NCBI RefSeq assembly: GCF_003660395.1
Contig: NZ_QXQT01000004.1
Span: 1-64,000, forward strand
DNA from: Helicobacter vulpis
GTDB lineage: Bacteria > Campylobacterota > Campylobacteria > Campylobacterales > Helicobacteraceae
Length of the DNA: 64,000 nucleotides
Direction: 5' to 3'
Shown here: piece after piece, positions 44,821 through 53,280 of the stretch
Layout: each line of letters opens with the position of its first letter
Numbering within the stretch: position 1 is the stretch's first letter
Position numbers and translations under genes: made by a program
Notes under the pieces: model-generated
Told to the model about the DNA's origin: nothing
What the model saw: only the letters and a program-made list of their open reading frames with translations
Databases searched by the model: none

Positions 44821-46962
44821 ATGAAACGCATTTCTGTAGACATTGGCGGGACTTTCACGGATTGTTTCTTTGCATGGGATGGAAAATACATTGAATCCAA
44901 ATCCTTGACCACCCACCATAACCTCTCTTTGGGCTTTAACTCTGCCTTGGATAATGCCTGCAAAATGGCCGGGCTCACCCGCGAACAGGTGCTCAAAGAA
45001 GTGGATAGCGTGCGTTATGCGACCACTTTGGGTACGAACGCCTTGATTGAGGGCAAGGGTCCGCGCGTGGGTGCGATTGTAACGCACGGCTTTGAGGACA
45101 CCATCCACCTATCAAGAGGTAAGGGCTATGGGGAGGGCTTAGATGTTACCGAACAGGGCAATATGCCCAATGCGCAACGCCCCGATCCGATTGTGCCACG
45201 GCGCATGGTGCGCTCTGTCAAAGAGAGGGTGGATAGCGTGGGCGAAATTTTAGTGCCTTTGCAAAAAGAAGATGTCAGAAAGCAGGTGCGCGATTTGGTG
45301 GATAATGGCGCGCAAGCCATTGTGGTTGCGCTCACCAACGCCACAGAGAACCCCAGCCATGAGCAACTCGTGCTAGAAACCATTTTAGAGGAGTACCCTG
45401 CTCACGAACTGGGCGCAATCCCGGTGATTTTGAGCTCGCAGGTCTCTGGGCGCAAGGGTGAGTATGTGCGCGCCAACACCACTATCATTGATGCCTTTCT
45501 CTATGAAATCATGTTCCATGCCCTAAGCCAGCTGAGCTCCAACCTGCGCGATAGCGGGTATGGCAAGCCCATGCTGGTGATTCACAATAGCGGGGGGATG
45601 GCACAGAGCAACTCCACCGATAGCTTGCAAACCATCCACTCCGGACCAGTGAGTGGGGTGAGCGCCTCCCAGCACCTCTCAGAGACCACAGATATTGGTA
45701 ATGTGGTGTGTATGGACATGGGCGGGACTTCCTTTGACATTGGGATTTTGCCCAAAGGGGGAGTGAAGCACTACGACTTCCAGCCCGTGATTTGCCGTTG
45801 GCTAGTAACTCTGCCCATGATTCACCTCAACACTCTAGGGGCAGGGGGAGGATCGATTGCCACCTACGATCGCATCCATAAGGCGGTTAAAATTGGCCCA
45901 GAGAGTGCCGGCTCTGACCCCGGCCCTGCTTGCTACGATCGTGGGGGGCTTAACCCCACAGTAACCGATGCGGACTTGTTGCTAGGCTACCTTGACCCTG
46001 ACAACTACGCCAACGGGGTGATCAAACTCAATCCCAAGCGATCTAAATTTGTCATTGAGGACAAGCTTTGCGACCCGCTGGATTTGGATGTCATTGAGGT
46101 GGCTAAGGTCATCAAGCGCACCGTGGATGAGCAAATGGCCATTGGCATTGAAATGGAGCTTAGAAAGAATGGAGGCAATGTAGACGAGTTTACCATGGTG
46201 GCTTATGGGGGCAATGGCCCCTTGCATGCCTGTGGGATCGCCTACCATGCGGGGATTTCTAAAATCTTGTTCCCTCCCTTTGCCTCTGTGTTTTCCGCTT
46301 TGGGAGCGGGCAATATGAAACCCTTGCACATCCATGAGAGGAGCGGTTATATCGTGCTTTACGAGCCCATTGAGCGCAAACTCTTTGATGAATACGAGCG
46401 CATGAACGAATACATTGAGGAGTTAGAAAGACGGGGCAAGGAGGACTTGCGCCGTCAGGGTTATGACATCTCTGGCGTGCAACACCGCTTAGAGATGGAT
46501 ATGCGCTATGGCAACCAACGCGTTACGACCTCTGTGGTGCTAGACATCAACCGCTTTAACCATGTGGGCGATGTCTTGCGCGCGATTCGCACCTTCTCAG
46601 ATGTCTATGCCAAACGCTATGGCAAGGGGGTAGAAGCCCCCGAGGCGGGCGTGCGCGTACAAACCGTGCGCGTGGCGACCTTCATTGAAACCGATGTGGT
46701 GCATTTTAAAGAACTCTACACCGATCGCAAGCGCACCGTGCCTAGCGCTAAGAGCCACCGCAAGGTGCACTATGTAGACGAAAAAGAGCCCATTGAAACC
46801 CCCATCTATGATGAAAGCGTGCTGACAGCCGACTATGTGATCCACGGGCCTGCCATCATCACTACTAAGAGCACCACCTATTTGGTGGAGAAAAACTGGC
46901 GCATCGAACCCACCCCACAAGGGGCGGTTTGGTTGCTCAAAGACAATGTGAACGCAAAATAA
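44821..46962 (+). CDS. acxA: acetone carboxylase-type HyuA subunit
   Basis: A 713-residue hydantoinase/oxoprolinase A family subunit, the size of acetone carboxylase beta (AcxA). It starts MKRISVDIGGTFTDCFFAWDG, has TTLGTNALIEGKGPRVGAI, RGKGYGEGLDVTEQG, a central HNSGGMAQSNSTDSLQTIHSGPVSG, MDMGGTSFDIG, LNTLGAGGGSIATYD, GPACYDRGGLNPTVTDADLLLG and YGGNGPLHACGIAYHAG. Both phosphate-binding motifs are intact, so it should bind ATP. In acetone carboxylase, acetone plus bicarbonate plus 2 ATP give acetoacetate, AMP and phosphate. It is preceded by AAGGAG and lies 9 bases after acxC and 9 bases before acxB. Confidence 0.9.
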   Translation: MKRISVDIGGTFTDCFFAWDGKYIESKSLTTHHNLSLGFNSALDNACKMAGLTREQVLKEVDSVRYATTLGTNALIEGKGPRVGAIVTHGFEDTIHLSRGKGYGEGLDVTEQGNMPNAQRPDPIVPRRMVRSVKERVDSVGEILVPLQKEDVRKQVRDLVDNGAQAIVVALTNATENPSHEQLVLETILEEYPAHELGAIPVILSSQVSGRKGEYVRANTTIIDAFLYEIMFHALSQLSSNLRDSGYGKPMLVIHNSGGMAQSNSTDSLQTIHSGPVSGVSASQHLSETTDIGNVVCMDMGGTSFDIGILPKGGVKHYDFQPVICRWLVTLPMIHLNTLGAGGGSIATYDRIHKAVKIGPESAGSDPGPACYDRGGLNPTVTDADLLLGYLDPDNYANGVIKLNPKRSKFVIEDKLCDPLDLDVIEVAKVIKRTVDEQMAIGIEMELRKNGGNVDEFTMVAYGGNGPLHACGIAYHAGISKILFPPFASVFSALGAGNMKPLHIHERSGYIVLYEPIERKLFDEYERMNEYIEELERRGKEDLRRQGYDISGVQHRLEMDMRYGNQRVTTSVVLDINRFNHVGDVLRAIRTFSDVYAKRYGKGVEAPEAGVRVQTVRVATFIETDVVHFKELYTDRKRTVPSAKSHRKVHYVDEKEPIETPIYDESVLTADYVIHGPAIITTKSTTYLVEKNWRIEPTPQGAVWLLKDNVNAK

Positions 46963-46971
46963 GGAGACACC

Positions 46972-49335
46972 ATGCCAACTAATAAAGGAACCCATGTAGA
47001 GGCCCACAAACACCCCCATGCCCACAGCCACCACAGCCACTCCCATACAAAAAAAGAATTGAGCGCGGAGGAACAAGCATGGGTGGATGATTTTATGAAC
47101 GAAACCACCCTCTTTTTAGGCCCTGATCCAAAAATCATGCGCCACCACTCCATTGCCAAGCGCACGCCCCTAGAAGAAGAAGTGCTTAAAAAAGGAGGCA
47201 ATCCCTTGCTTTACGATCGGATTCGCCGCCGACTGAGCGGGTCGCTCGATGAAGCCTTTGAGATGTGTGAGAGCATGGGGGCAGCCCCGGGGGCCAAATG
47301 GGCGGATTTGTCCGTAGCGGTCTATACAGCAAGCGGGGATGTGTGCTACATGTCCAACCGTGGGGTGATCGCCTTTGCGGCTGTCTTGCACCATCCTATT
47401 CGCTATATCATGAAATATTGGAAGGACGAACCCACCGTGGGGATTCATCCCGGGGATGGTTTCTTCCACAATGACGCGCGCTTTGGGTGCGTGCACAACA
47501 CGGATCAATCCATGCTCACCCCGGTGATTAGAAATGGTGAGATCATCGCTTGGGTGGGCGCGACCATTCACGAGGGCGAAAATGGGGCGTGTGAGCCCGG
47601 GGGGATGCCTTCAGGCTCAGAAACCCCCTTTGATGATGGTCTGCGCGGGAGTCCGATGAAGATCGTCGAGCGGGGCAAATTGCGCCGCGACTTGTTAACT
47701 TTCTTACAGCACTCCACGCGCGATCCAAAGCTGATGCTGGCTGACATTAAGGTCAAAATGGGGGCGGTGCGCCGAGTCATGGACATTGTGGATCGCATGA
47801 TCGATGAGTACGGGATTGACGCCTTTGTGGGGGCGATTCGCATGACCGTGGAGGATGTAGAAAATGAAGTGCGCCGCCGCATTGCCGCTATGCCCGATGG
47901 CATGGTGACCGTGGAGCAATTTGTCGACTCCACGCTCAAAGAAAATATCTTGATCAAGTTCGCTTGTAAAATCACAGTCAAGGGCGATCACATGACCGTG
48001 GATTTGAGGGGCTCGGGCAAAGAGATCATCAACCGCGCCATCAATTCGCCCCTAGCTTCTACCAAGGCCTTTTTCGCCCAAGCGATCTTAAACCACTGGT
48101 GGCCCGACTTGCCCCGCTCCACGGGCGCGCTCTCTCCCATTGAGATCATCTCAGATGAAGGCACTTGGGGGGATTGCTCTTATGACGCGCCCAATGGGCA
48201 GAACTTGCAAGCTTCTTTTAGGGCGTTTAGCGCGTTGCAAATCGCTTATGCTAAATTGCAATTCTCCATGCACACCAAGTACGCCAATGTCCTAGCCCCT
48301 TGGTTTAACCAGATCAACGACTTTTTATGGGGCGGGGAAACCCAACATGGCGAACAGGTGGGCAATCTGTGCGCGGACTTGAATGGCATGGGCGGGGGGG
48401 CAAAAGCCTTTAGAGATGGCGAGGACGCGGTCGCCCCGCTTTTCTGTGCGATGGCAGACATTGGCGAACAAGAGGTGATGGAAGAGGAAGTGCCCTTTTT
48501 GCAATTAGTCAGCAAGCGCGTGGTGCGCGACAACCAAGGCTTTGGCAAGTACCGAGGGGGCATGGGCTATGAAATGATTGTCGCCGCACGCAACACGCCG
48601 GAATGGGGCTTTATGACCGTTACCTCTGGGGCGAAGTTTTCTAGTGTCCCCGGACTCTTTGGGGGCTATGGGTGTGCGACTTACCCCTTAGCGATGGTCA
48701 AGGGGATCAATATCTTTGAGATCATCAAGAAAAATCCCGAAGAGTTTGACCTGTCTATGGAGCGGGTGATGAATGAACGCCCCTTTAAGGGCGGGGTTTA
48801 TACCACCTACCACATGGGCTTGCAATTTGACCGCTCCCAAGAGGGCGAATTGTATATGATCGCCCAAGGCTGTGGGGGCGGCTATGGAGATGTGTTGGAG
48901 CGCGACCCTGAGATGGTCATGGAGGATTTGCAAATTGGGCGCATTTCTGAGCATGTCGCCTCCAACATCTATAAGGTGGTTTGGAATAAAGAAACCTTTG
49001 TGGTGGATGTGGAGGCCACGAACAAATTGCGCGCCGATGAGCGCAAAGCGCGCCTCAAAAGGGGCTTGCCCTATGACGAGTTTGTCAAAAAGCATGTCAA
49101 GGACGAGCCACCCAAAGACCTTTACTATTATGGCTCTTGGGGTGAGGAGAACCCAGAAGAGTTGATCGCCACCGTGTGGGATCACCACGGGCCCAAACGC
49201 ATTAAAGGCAAGCTTAAAGACATCCCCCTAGTGGTGATGCCTAATCGCCATGTGGTCAAGATCGCGCAATTAGAAAAGCGCGTAGAGGAATTAGAGATCA
49301 AGTACGAGGGGGGGGTAAAACCCAAGTTGGTTTAG
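46972..49335 (+). CDS. acxB: acetone carboxylase-type HyuB subunit with His-rich N-terminus
   Basis: A 787-residue hydantoinase B family protein, the catalytic metal-containing subunit of acetone carboxylase (Mn in the known enzyme). Typical segments are DLSVAVYTASGDVCYMSNRG, HPGDGFFHNDARFGCVHNTDQS, GATIHEGENGACEPGGMPSG, TVDLRGSGKEIINRAINSP, KTGALSPIE-like RSTGALSPIEIISDEGTWG and GGMGYEMIVAARNTPEWGF. Unusually, residues about 7-26 hold nine His (HVEAHKHPHAHSHHSHSH), which suggests metal binding. AAGGAG precedes the ATG. It is the last gene of the operon; a strong terminator follows the stop. A G8 run (49308-49315) lies a few codons before the end, in frame. Confidence 0.92.
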   Translation: MPTNKGTHVEAHKHPHAHSHHSHSHTKKELSAEEQAWVDDFMNETTLFLGPDPKIMRHHSIAKRTPLEEEVLKKGGNPLLYDRIRRRLSGSLDEAFEMCESMGAAPGAKWADLSVAVYTASGDVCYMSNRGVIAFAAVLHHPIRYIMKYWKDEPTVGIHPGDGFFHNDARFGCVHNTDQSMLTPVIRNGEIIAWVGATIHEGENGACEPGGMPSGSETPFDDGLRGSPMKIVERGKLRRDLLTFLQHSTRDPKLMLADIKVKMGAVRRVMDIVDRMIDEYGIDAFVGAIRMTVEDVENEVRRRIAAMPDGMVTVEQFVDSTLKENILIKFACKITVKGDHMTVDLRGSGKEIINRAINSPLASTKAFFAQAILNHWWPDLPRSTGALSPIEIISDEGTWGDCSYDAPNGQNLQASFRAFSALQIAYAKLQFSMHTKYANVLAPWFNQINDFLWGGETQHGEQVGNLCADLNGMGGGAKAFRDGEDAVAPLFCAMADIGEQEVMEEEVPFLQLVSKRVVRDNQGFGKYRGGMGYEMIVAARNTPEWGFMTVTSGAKFSSVPGLFGGYGCATYPLAMVKGINIFEIIKKNPEEFDLSMERVMNERPFKGGVYTTYHMGLQFDRSQEGELYMIAQGCGGGYGDVLERDPEMVMEDLQIGRISEHVASNIYKVVWNKETFVVDVEATNKLRADERKARLKRGLPYDEFVKKHVKDEPPKDLYYYGSWGEENPEELIATVWDHHGPKRIKGKLKDIPLVVMPNRHVVKIAQLEKRVEELEIKYEGGVKPKLV

Positions 49336-49339
49336 CCCA

Positions 49340-49381
49340 GTTTAACCCCGCTTCAAGCGGGGCTAAACCCCTAAGTTTTTT
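49340..49381 (+). terminator. intrinsic terminator of the thiolase-sco-carboxylase operon
   Basis: Twelve-base arms GTTTAACCCCGC (49340-49351) and GCGGGGCTAAAC (49357-49368), with a single A-C mispair and a TTCAA loop, are followed by six T at 49376-49381. It lies just after the acxB stop. The minus-strand gene ends inside the hairpin, so the element may work in both directions. Confidence 0.8.
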
Positions 49382-51546
49382 AACACCCGATCAAAAGAAC
49401 TAAATACATTGCTTAGATCGATAGGATAACTCTCCTTACCAATGTGAATCGTTTTATTTTGGCTATCTGCACAAACGCGTTTGTTATGGATTTTAAAGTG
49501 GGTGCTTTTGGGGTAGTTTTTCTCTTTATTGTCATTAATGTATGGACTGAGCCCAGCAATATTTTTTTCTTGGCAATAGAGATAAAAGCCAAAGCCTAGT
49601 AAATCAAGAGCCGTGCTGTAAAAAAGCTTTGTCCCATTGCAAAGAAATACCCTTATCATCACGCTATCACGCCATTCAAAAGCGATTCTACGGCTTCTTG
49701 GGGCAATGTCTTTTTTGGCATTCACAAATTCAAATAACCCTTTTTGTTTGATCAAAAGCTGATCCCACCACCCCCTCTGTAAAAATGCGTTGCTGTTGGT
49801 GTAGTCCTTCCAAAAATTACGCATTTTCTTTTCTAAGTCCCCCGCTCCGCTCAATTTATCCAAGAATGTTTTAAAGTAGGGGAGTCCCGTATTGAAACTT
49901 CCCTCTAAAAGATCATGGATTGCCTCGCGATCTAAAAAGTGCTGGGTGGGGTTGTTGCCATAAAAGTAGTTGGTGTAATAAAAGCTATAATTCCCCACAC
50001 ATAAAAACGCCCTTTGGAATAGGGCGAAGTGTTGGTCTAAAAAATCCTCATTATAAATTTGCATGGTGAGCGTGGCGTATTGTTGGAACTTCTCTAGGTT
50101 GGGAGAGTTGTAGTTAGAGTTTTTGTTAAATGTGGCTTTTTCATCAAAATGCGCATCGCTAAAGTTAAGCAAAAAATCCACCCAACCACGCAAAAATTCA
50201 TGATCGCTGGTTGCATTGAGGATTGCCTCCCACCCTTGCTTAGTTTGGCGATCTTGTAAGATCAGGCGGGCTTTGCGCACTTCAAGGGCGTAAATGCCAG
50301 AGTGGAAGTTATGGGTGGGGTTTTGGTCTAAAAAGTGGTAAATATCCTGCGCCCCGGGGGCGATAAAACTGAACAATTGCCCAAAACTCTTAAGGTTTGT
50401 AGGGTCGCCCAAGCGGTGGTTTTCAATGAAATGCTTACACACCCGCCAATAATCTTGGAAGGCTTTTTGACTAGGCTTTGGGCAGTGCTTGGCTAAAGCC
50501 AACAAAGCAAAGAAGTAAGCGATCTTTTTATATTCTAAAATCCCATACTCCACCCTGCCTTCTTCTGTCCTTAAATGGAAAAACGCGGCGTTGATATTGA
50601 AAAAATCCTGGGCATGATGGATTACTAGCAAATCCATCGCGTGATCTAAGGTTTGGATGTGTTGCAACTCTTGCAAGGGCGCGTAAAACGCATTGATGGG
50701 CTTATTGGGGTTGATAGCTTCGCTGATGTCTTCTCTAGTGCTCTTGCTCTCCAAACTGAAAAAGACATTGGCGTAATGCAAAAAACACAAGCCCCGATTG
50801 TCTAAATTATTAGGCTTCCCCTCAAAAAAATAATCGCTCCATTTATTATCTATACTTTCTAGTAGGCTAGCTGGTATATTTTGCTTGGCTTCCATAAAGG
50901 CTTTTAGGTTTTCGTAGGCACTAAGTTGTCTGCCTCGGGCGTTCATCTTAATGTACAGTTCCTCGCCCAATTTAAAGTCTTCCATGTCAAAGACAGTAAA
51001 GGTGATGCACTCCAAGTGTTCTAGGGTGATGTTGGGGCATTCTTTATATTGCGCATGGATTAAATCTAGCATGCGCAACATGGCCTTAACGGTGGGGTCG
51101 TTGTCTGAATCGTCTTTCCCTACAATAATTCCTCCCATATTTTTAATGGTTTGGCTGGGAGTTTGGTCATCAAGCTTGAAATCTTTCTTGATAAGGTTTT
51201 GGCAAAAATCCTTAGAGCCAAGACGGGTAGCGTAAGTGAATTTGGCAAGCAAGGCGCGCACCCCATTTAGTTGATTGGCTCTCTTGCAGCAATAAAAATA
51301 CAAGAGCCAAAGCGTGGTTAAGCGTTGTTGCCCATCAATGGGGATAAAACAAGTCTGTTCTTTATAGCCATAAATAAAATCTAGGTGCAAGTCTTGCCCT
51401 GTTTGCAAGGTGTTAAAGAGAACTTCTAAAAAGGCGTTGGCGGTGCTCTCTTGACTCTTGCGCCCTTGTGCGTAGTCTCTTTGCAACATGGGAACTTTGA
51501 CTGCCTTGTAAGTTTGTAAAAATGTTTTAAGAGAAAAGACTTGCAT
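49363..51546 (-). CDS. DUF262-domain protein, second gene of a GmrSD-like pair
   Basis: A 727-residue protein with the DUF262 (ParB/Srx-fold) signature at the N-terminus: VPMLQRDYAQGR (18-29) and FIPIDGQQRLTTLWLLYFY (68-86), and the companion motif LYIKMNARGRQLSAYENLKA near residue 200. I see no clear His-Me finger nuclease motif in its long C-terminal part (about 230-727). In the GmrSD and BrxU-type restriction proteins, DUF262 domains bind nucleotide and control a DUF1524 nuclease that attacks modified phage DNA. Its ATG overlaps the stop of the upstream DUF262-DUF1524 gene by one base (TAATG), so the pair is translationally coupled. More AT-rich than the flanking operons. Confidence 0.8.
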   Translation of the reverse strand: MQVFSLKTFLQTYKAVKVPMLQRDYAQGRKSQESTANAFLEVLFNTLQTGQDLHLDFIYGYKEQTCFIPIDGQQRLTTLWLLYFYCCKRANQLNGVRALLAKFTYATRLGSKDFCQNLIKKDFKLDDQTPSQTIKNMGGIIVGKDDSDNDPTVKAMLRMLDLIHAQYKECPNITLEHLECITFTVFDMEDFKLGEELYIKMNARGRQLSAYENLKAFMEAKQNIPASLLESIDNKWSDYFFEGKPNNLDNRGLCFLHYANVFFSLESKSTREDISEAINPNKPINAFYAPLQELQHIQTLDHAMDLLVIHHAQDFFNINAAFFHLRTEEGRVEYGILEYKKIAYFFALLALAKHCPKPSQKAFQDYWRVCKHFIENHRLGDPTNLKSFGQLFSFIAPGAQDIYHFLDQNPTHNFHSGIYALEVRKARLILQDRQTKQGWEAILNATSDHEFLRGWVDFLLNFSDAHFDEKATFNKNSNYNSPNLEKFQQYATLTMQIYNEDFLDQHFALFQRAFLCVGNYSFYYTNYFYGNNPTQHFLDREAIHDLLEGSFNTGLPYFKTFLDKLSGAGDLEKKMRNFWKDYTNSNAFLQRGWWDQLLIKQKGLFEFVNAKKDIAPRSRRIAFEWRDSVMIRVFLCNGTKLFYSTALDLLGFGFYLYCQEKNIAGLSPYINDNKEKNYPKSTHFKIHNKRVCADSQNKTIHIGKESYPIDLSNVFSSFDRVLKNLGV

Positions 51547-53264
51547 TAGACCTCCAAATACTTGTGAAGATATTTTTTAATTTCTTCCAAGTAGTCTTTT
51601 TGATCGGCTCTAGTGAAGACATTGGGGTTGTCTTTTTCCTTAGAAAACTCTTTGTTAAAGACCCTTTGGGTAGTGATGGGGATTAATCTATCTTGTTTCT
51701 GCAGTTCTTGGATTTCTGCGCGCTTGTGGCTGAAAATTAAATTGCCTATTTGGCTATTGGCGCGTCTGTCTAGCAGAGTGAGGTTAGAAATGCGGTGTAA
51801 ATTCTCATCATCTTCAAAATTTTGATCAATGCGCTTAAACAAGACCTCTAAATCTAAATTTTTTAAAGAAGTGTTTTTAAGTTGCTCTAAAGTCCCTTGG
51901 ATTTCTTTTTTGAGCTCTGAATCATCCTCTATATGTTTTTTCACCTCTTCAAGCCATGCAACCACCTCATCTTTTTGCTCTTGAGCAATGTTCTTAGCAA
52001 TGCTTTGGGAGTTTTGTGCGTAAATGTGTTCTAAACTCCATCTCTCCAAAACAAAGCGGTTAAATCTAAAACACTCCGCCATTTGCTGATCAATGAGGTA
52101 TGCTAAATTAAAGAGTACAAGCAGAGTTTGCAATTTCCTCTTATCGCTAGAATATTGCAGATCTTCTATCTCCCTCATCTCGCCTTTCTTTTTTTGCAAA
52201 CATGCACGGGCTCTCCTTTTCGCTTCTGCAAATAAAAATGCAGCAAACCTATCGTTATAGCTATCTTCTAGCCATGTTTTATAGATTGCGTAAATATCTG
52301 CTCCCTCCAATATCAAAAACCCTAGATGATGGAAAATCTCCCGGTCTGGTTTGTTTTTAGACGCAAAGCCAGAAAGGGTGGCTATAGCATCTTTGAGCCG
52401 ATCCCACTCCTCTTCTATGCCCTCTTGACCTTTTTCTTGGTAAATATGGTAAAAATGTTCCAACAAATAGCGATCCTTGCCCGTTGGTTTAACAATGGCT
52501 TTTAAATAAATTTCTATTCTCTGGATGTCATCACGCAAAAATCCATCTTTTAAGATGTCTTTTTCATGGACAGGGCTCAAAACACAGTAGATGAAATCCT
52601 GCTCGGCGCGGGTTGTCTTTTCGCAATGATACCAAGCTTGTGATCTCTCTATAAGCGTATTTACATCCTCACCTAAATCCTTACTTAAAAATAAGGCTTT
52701 GATGATTTCTGTTTCCATTAAAGGGATTTTACCACTATTGAGTCGTCTAAAAACCTCATTTTCATCATCCTGTGTTTCATACCAAAGCACCACACACTCA
52801 TCGAGCAAAGTTTTTAGGAAGGCTTGCTTATCTTGTTCTTTTTCCTTAAAGAACTTTTGGATGGTTTGGTAAGCCTTGACAAAATGGTAAAAATCAATAT
52901 TATCTTTTTGATCGGGATTTTCATGAGCAATATTTTCTAAAAACTCCGCGCTCTGCGGGCGGGTTTGGTAGGCGATTTTAAAGTGGCTTCTGCCTTCTAA
53001 AAACTCAATGATCAAAAAGATCGTGGTTAGGCGTTGTTGCCCATCGATCACGCGAAACCTATCTCCCTCTTTTTGCACCACTACAGGTTGCAAGCAATAA
53101 AACTTTGCACCCTTGGGGTTATCCTTAAAATCCTTAATGTCTTGCAATAAATCCCCCACCTCCTGATCTGTCCAGCGATACCCTCTTTGGTAACTGGGGA
53201 CGAAAAAATTAAGATTAGCCAGCTGTTCAATGGAGCGCAAATTCTCAGTATTGCCTGTTGGCAT
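51546..53264 (-). CDS. DUF262-DUF1524 GmrSD-like endonuclease
   Basis: A 572-residue protein with an N-terminal DUF262 domain: VPSYQRGYRW (22-31), FRVIDGQQRLTTIFLI (70-85) and VFRRLNSGKIPLMETEIIKA (about 180-200). A C-terminal DUF1524 His-Me finger region has WSLEHIYAQNSQS (His413) and HRISNLTLLDRRANSQIGN (490-508), then KRAEI. This is the layout of fused GmrSD type IV restriction enzymes. It is the first of two coupled genes. The start at 53264 precedes MPTGNTENLRSIEQL with AAGGAT upstream. It lies 16 bases downstream of carA on the same strand, yet the AT-rich composition suggests it was inserted there. Confidence 0.85.
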   Translation of the reverse strand: MPTGNTENLRSIEQLANLNFFVPSYQRGYRWTDQEVGDLLQDIKDFKDNPKGAKFYCLQPVVVQKEGDRFRVIDGQQRLTTIFLIIEFLEGRSHFKIAYQTRPQSAEFLENIAHENPDQKDNIDFYHFVKAYQTIQKFFKEKEQDKQAFLKTLLDECVVLWYETQDDENEVFRRLNSGKIPLMETEIIKALFLSKDLGEDVNTLIERSQAWYHCEKTTRAEQDFIYCVLSPVHEKDILKDGFLRDDIQRIEIYLKAIVKPTGKDRYLLEHFYHIYQEKGQEGIEEEWDRLKDAIATLSGFASKNKPDREIFHHLGFLILEGADIYAIYKTWLEDSYNDRFAAFLFAEAKRRARACLQKKKGEMREIEDLQYSSDKRKLQTLLVLFNLAYLIDQQMAECFRFNRFVLERWSLEHIYAQNSQSIAKNIAQEQKDEVVAWLEEVKKHIEDDSELKKEIQGTLEQLKNTSLKNLDLEVLFKRIDQNFEDDENLHRISNLTLLDRRANSQIGNLIFSHKRAEIQELQKQDRLIPITTQRVFNKEFSKEKDNPNVFTRADQKDYLEEIKKYLHKYLEV

Positions 53265-53280
53265 AGTTATCCTTTACAGC

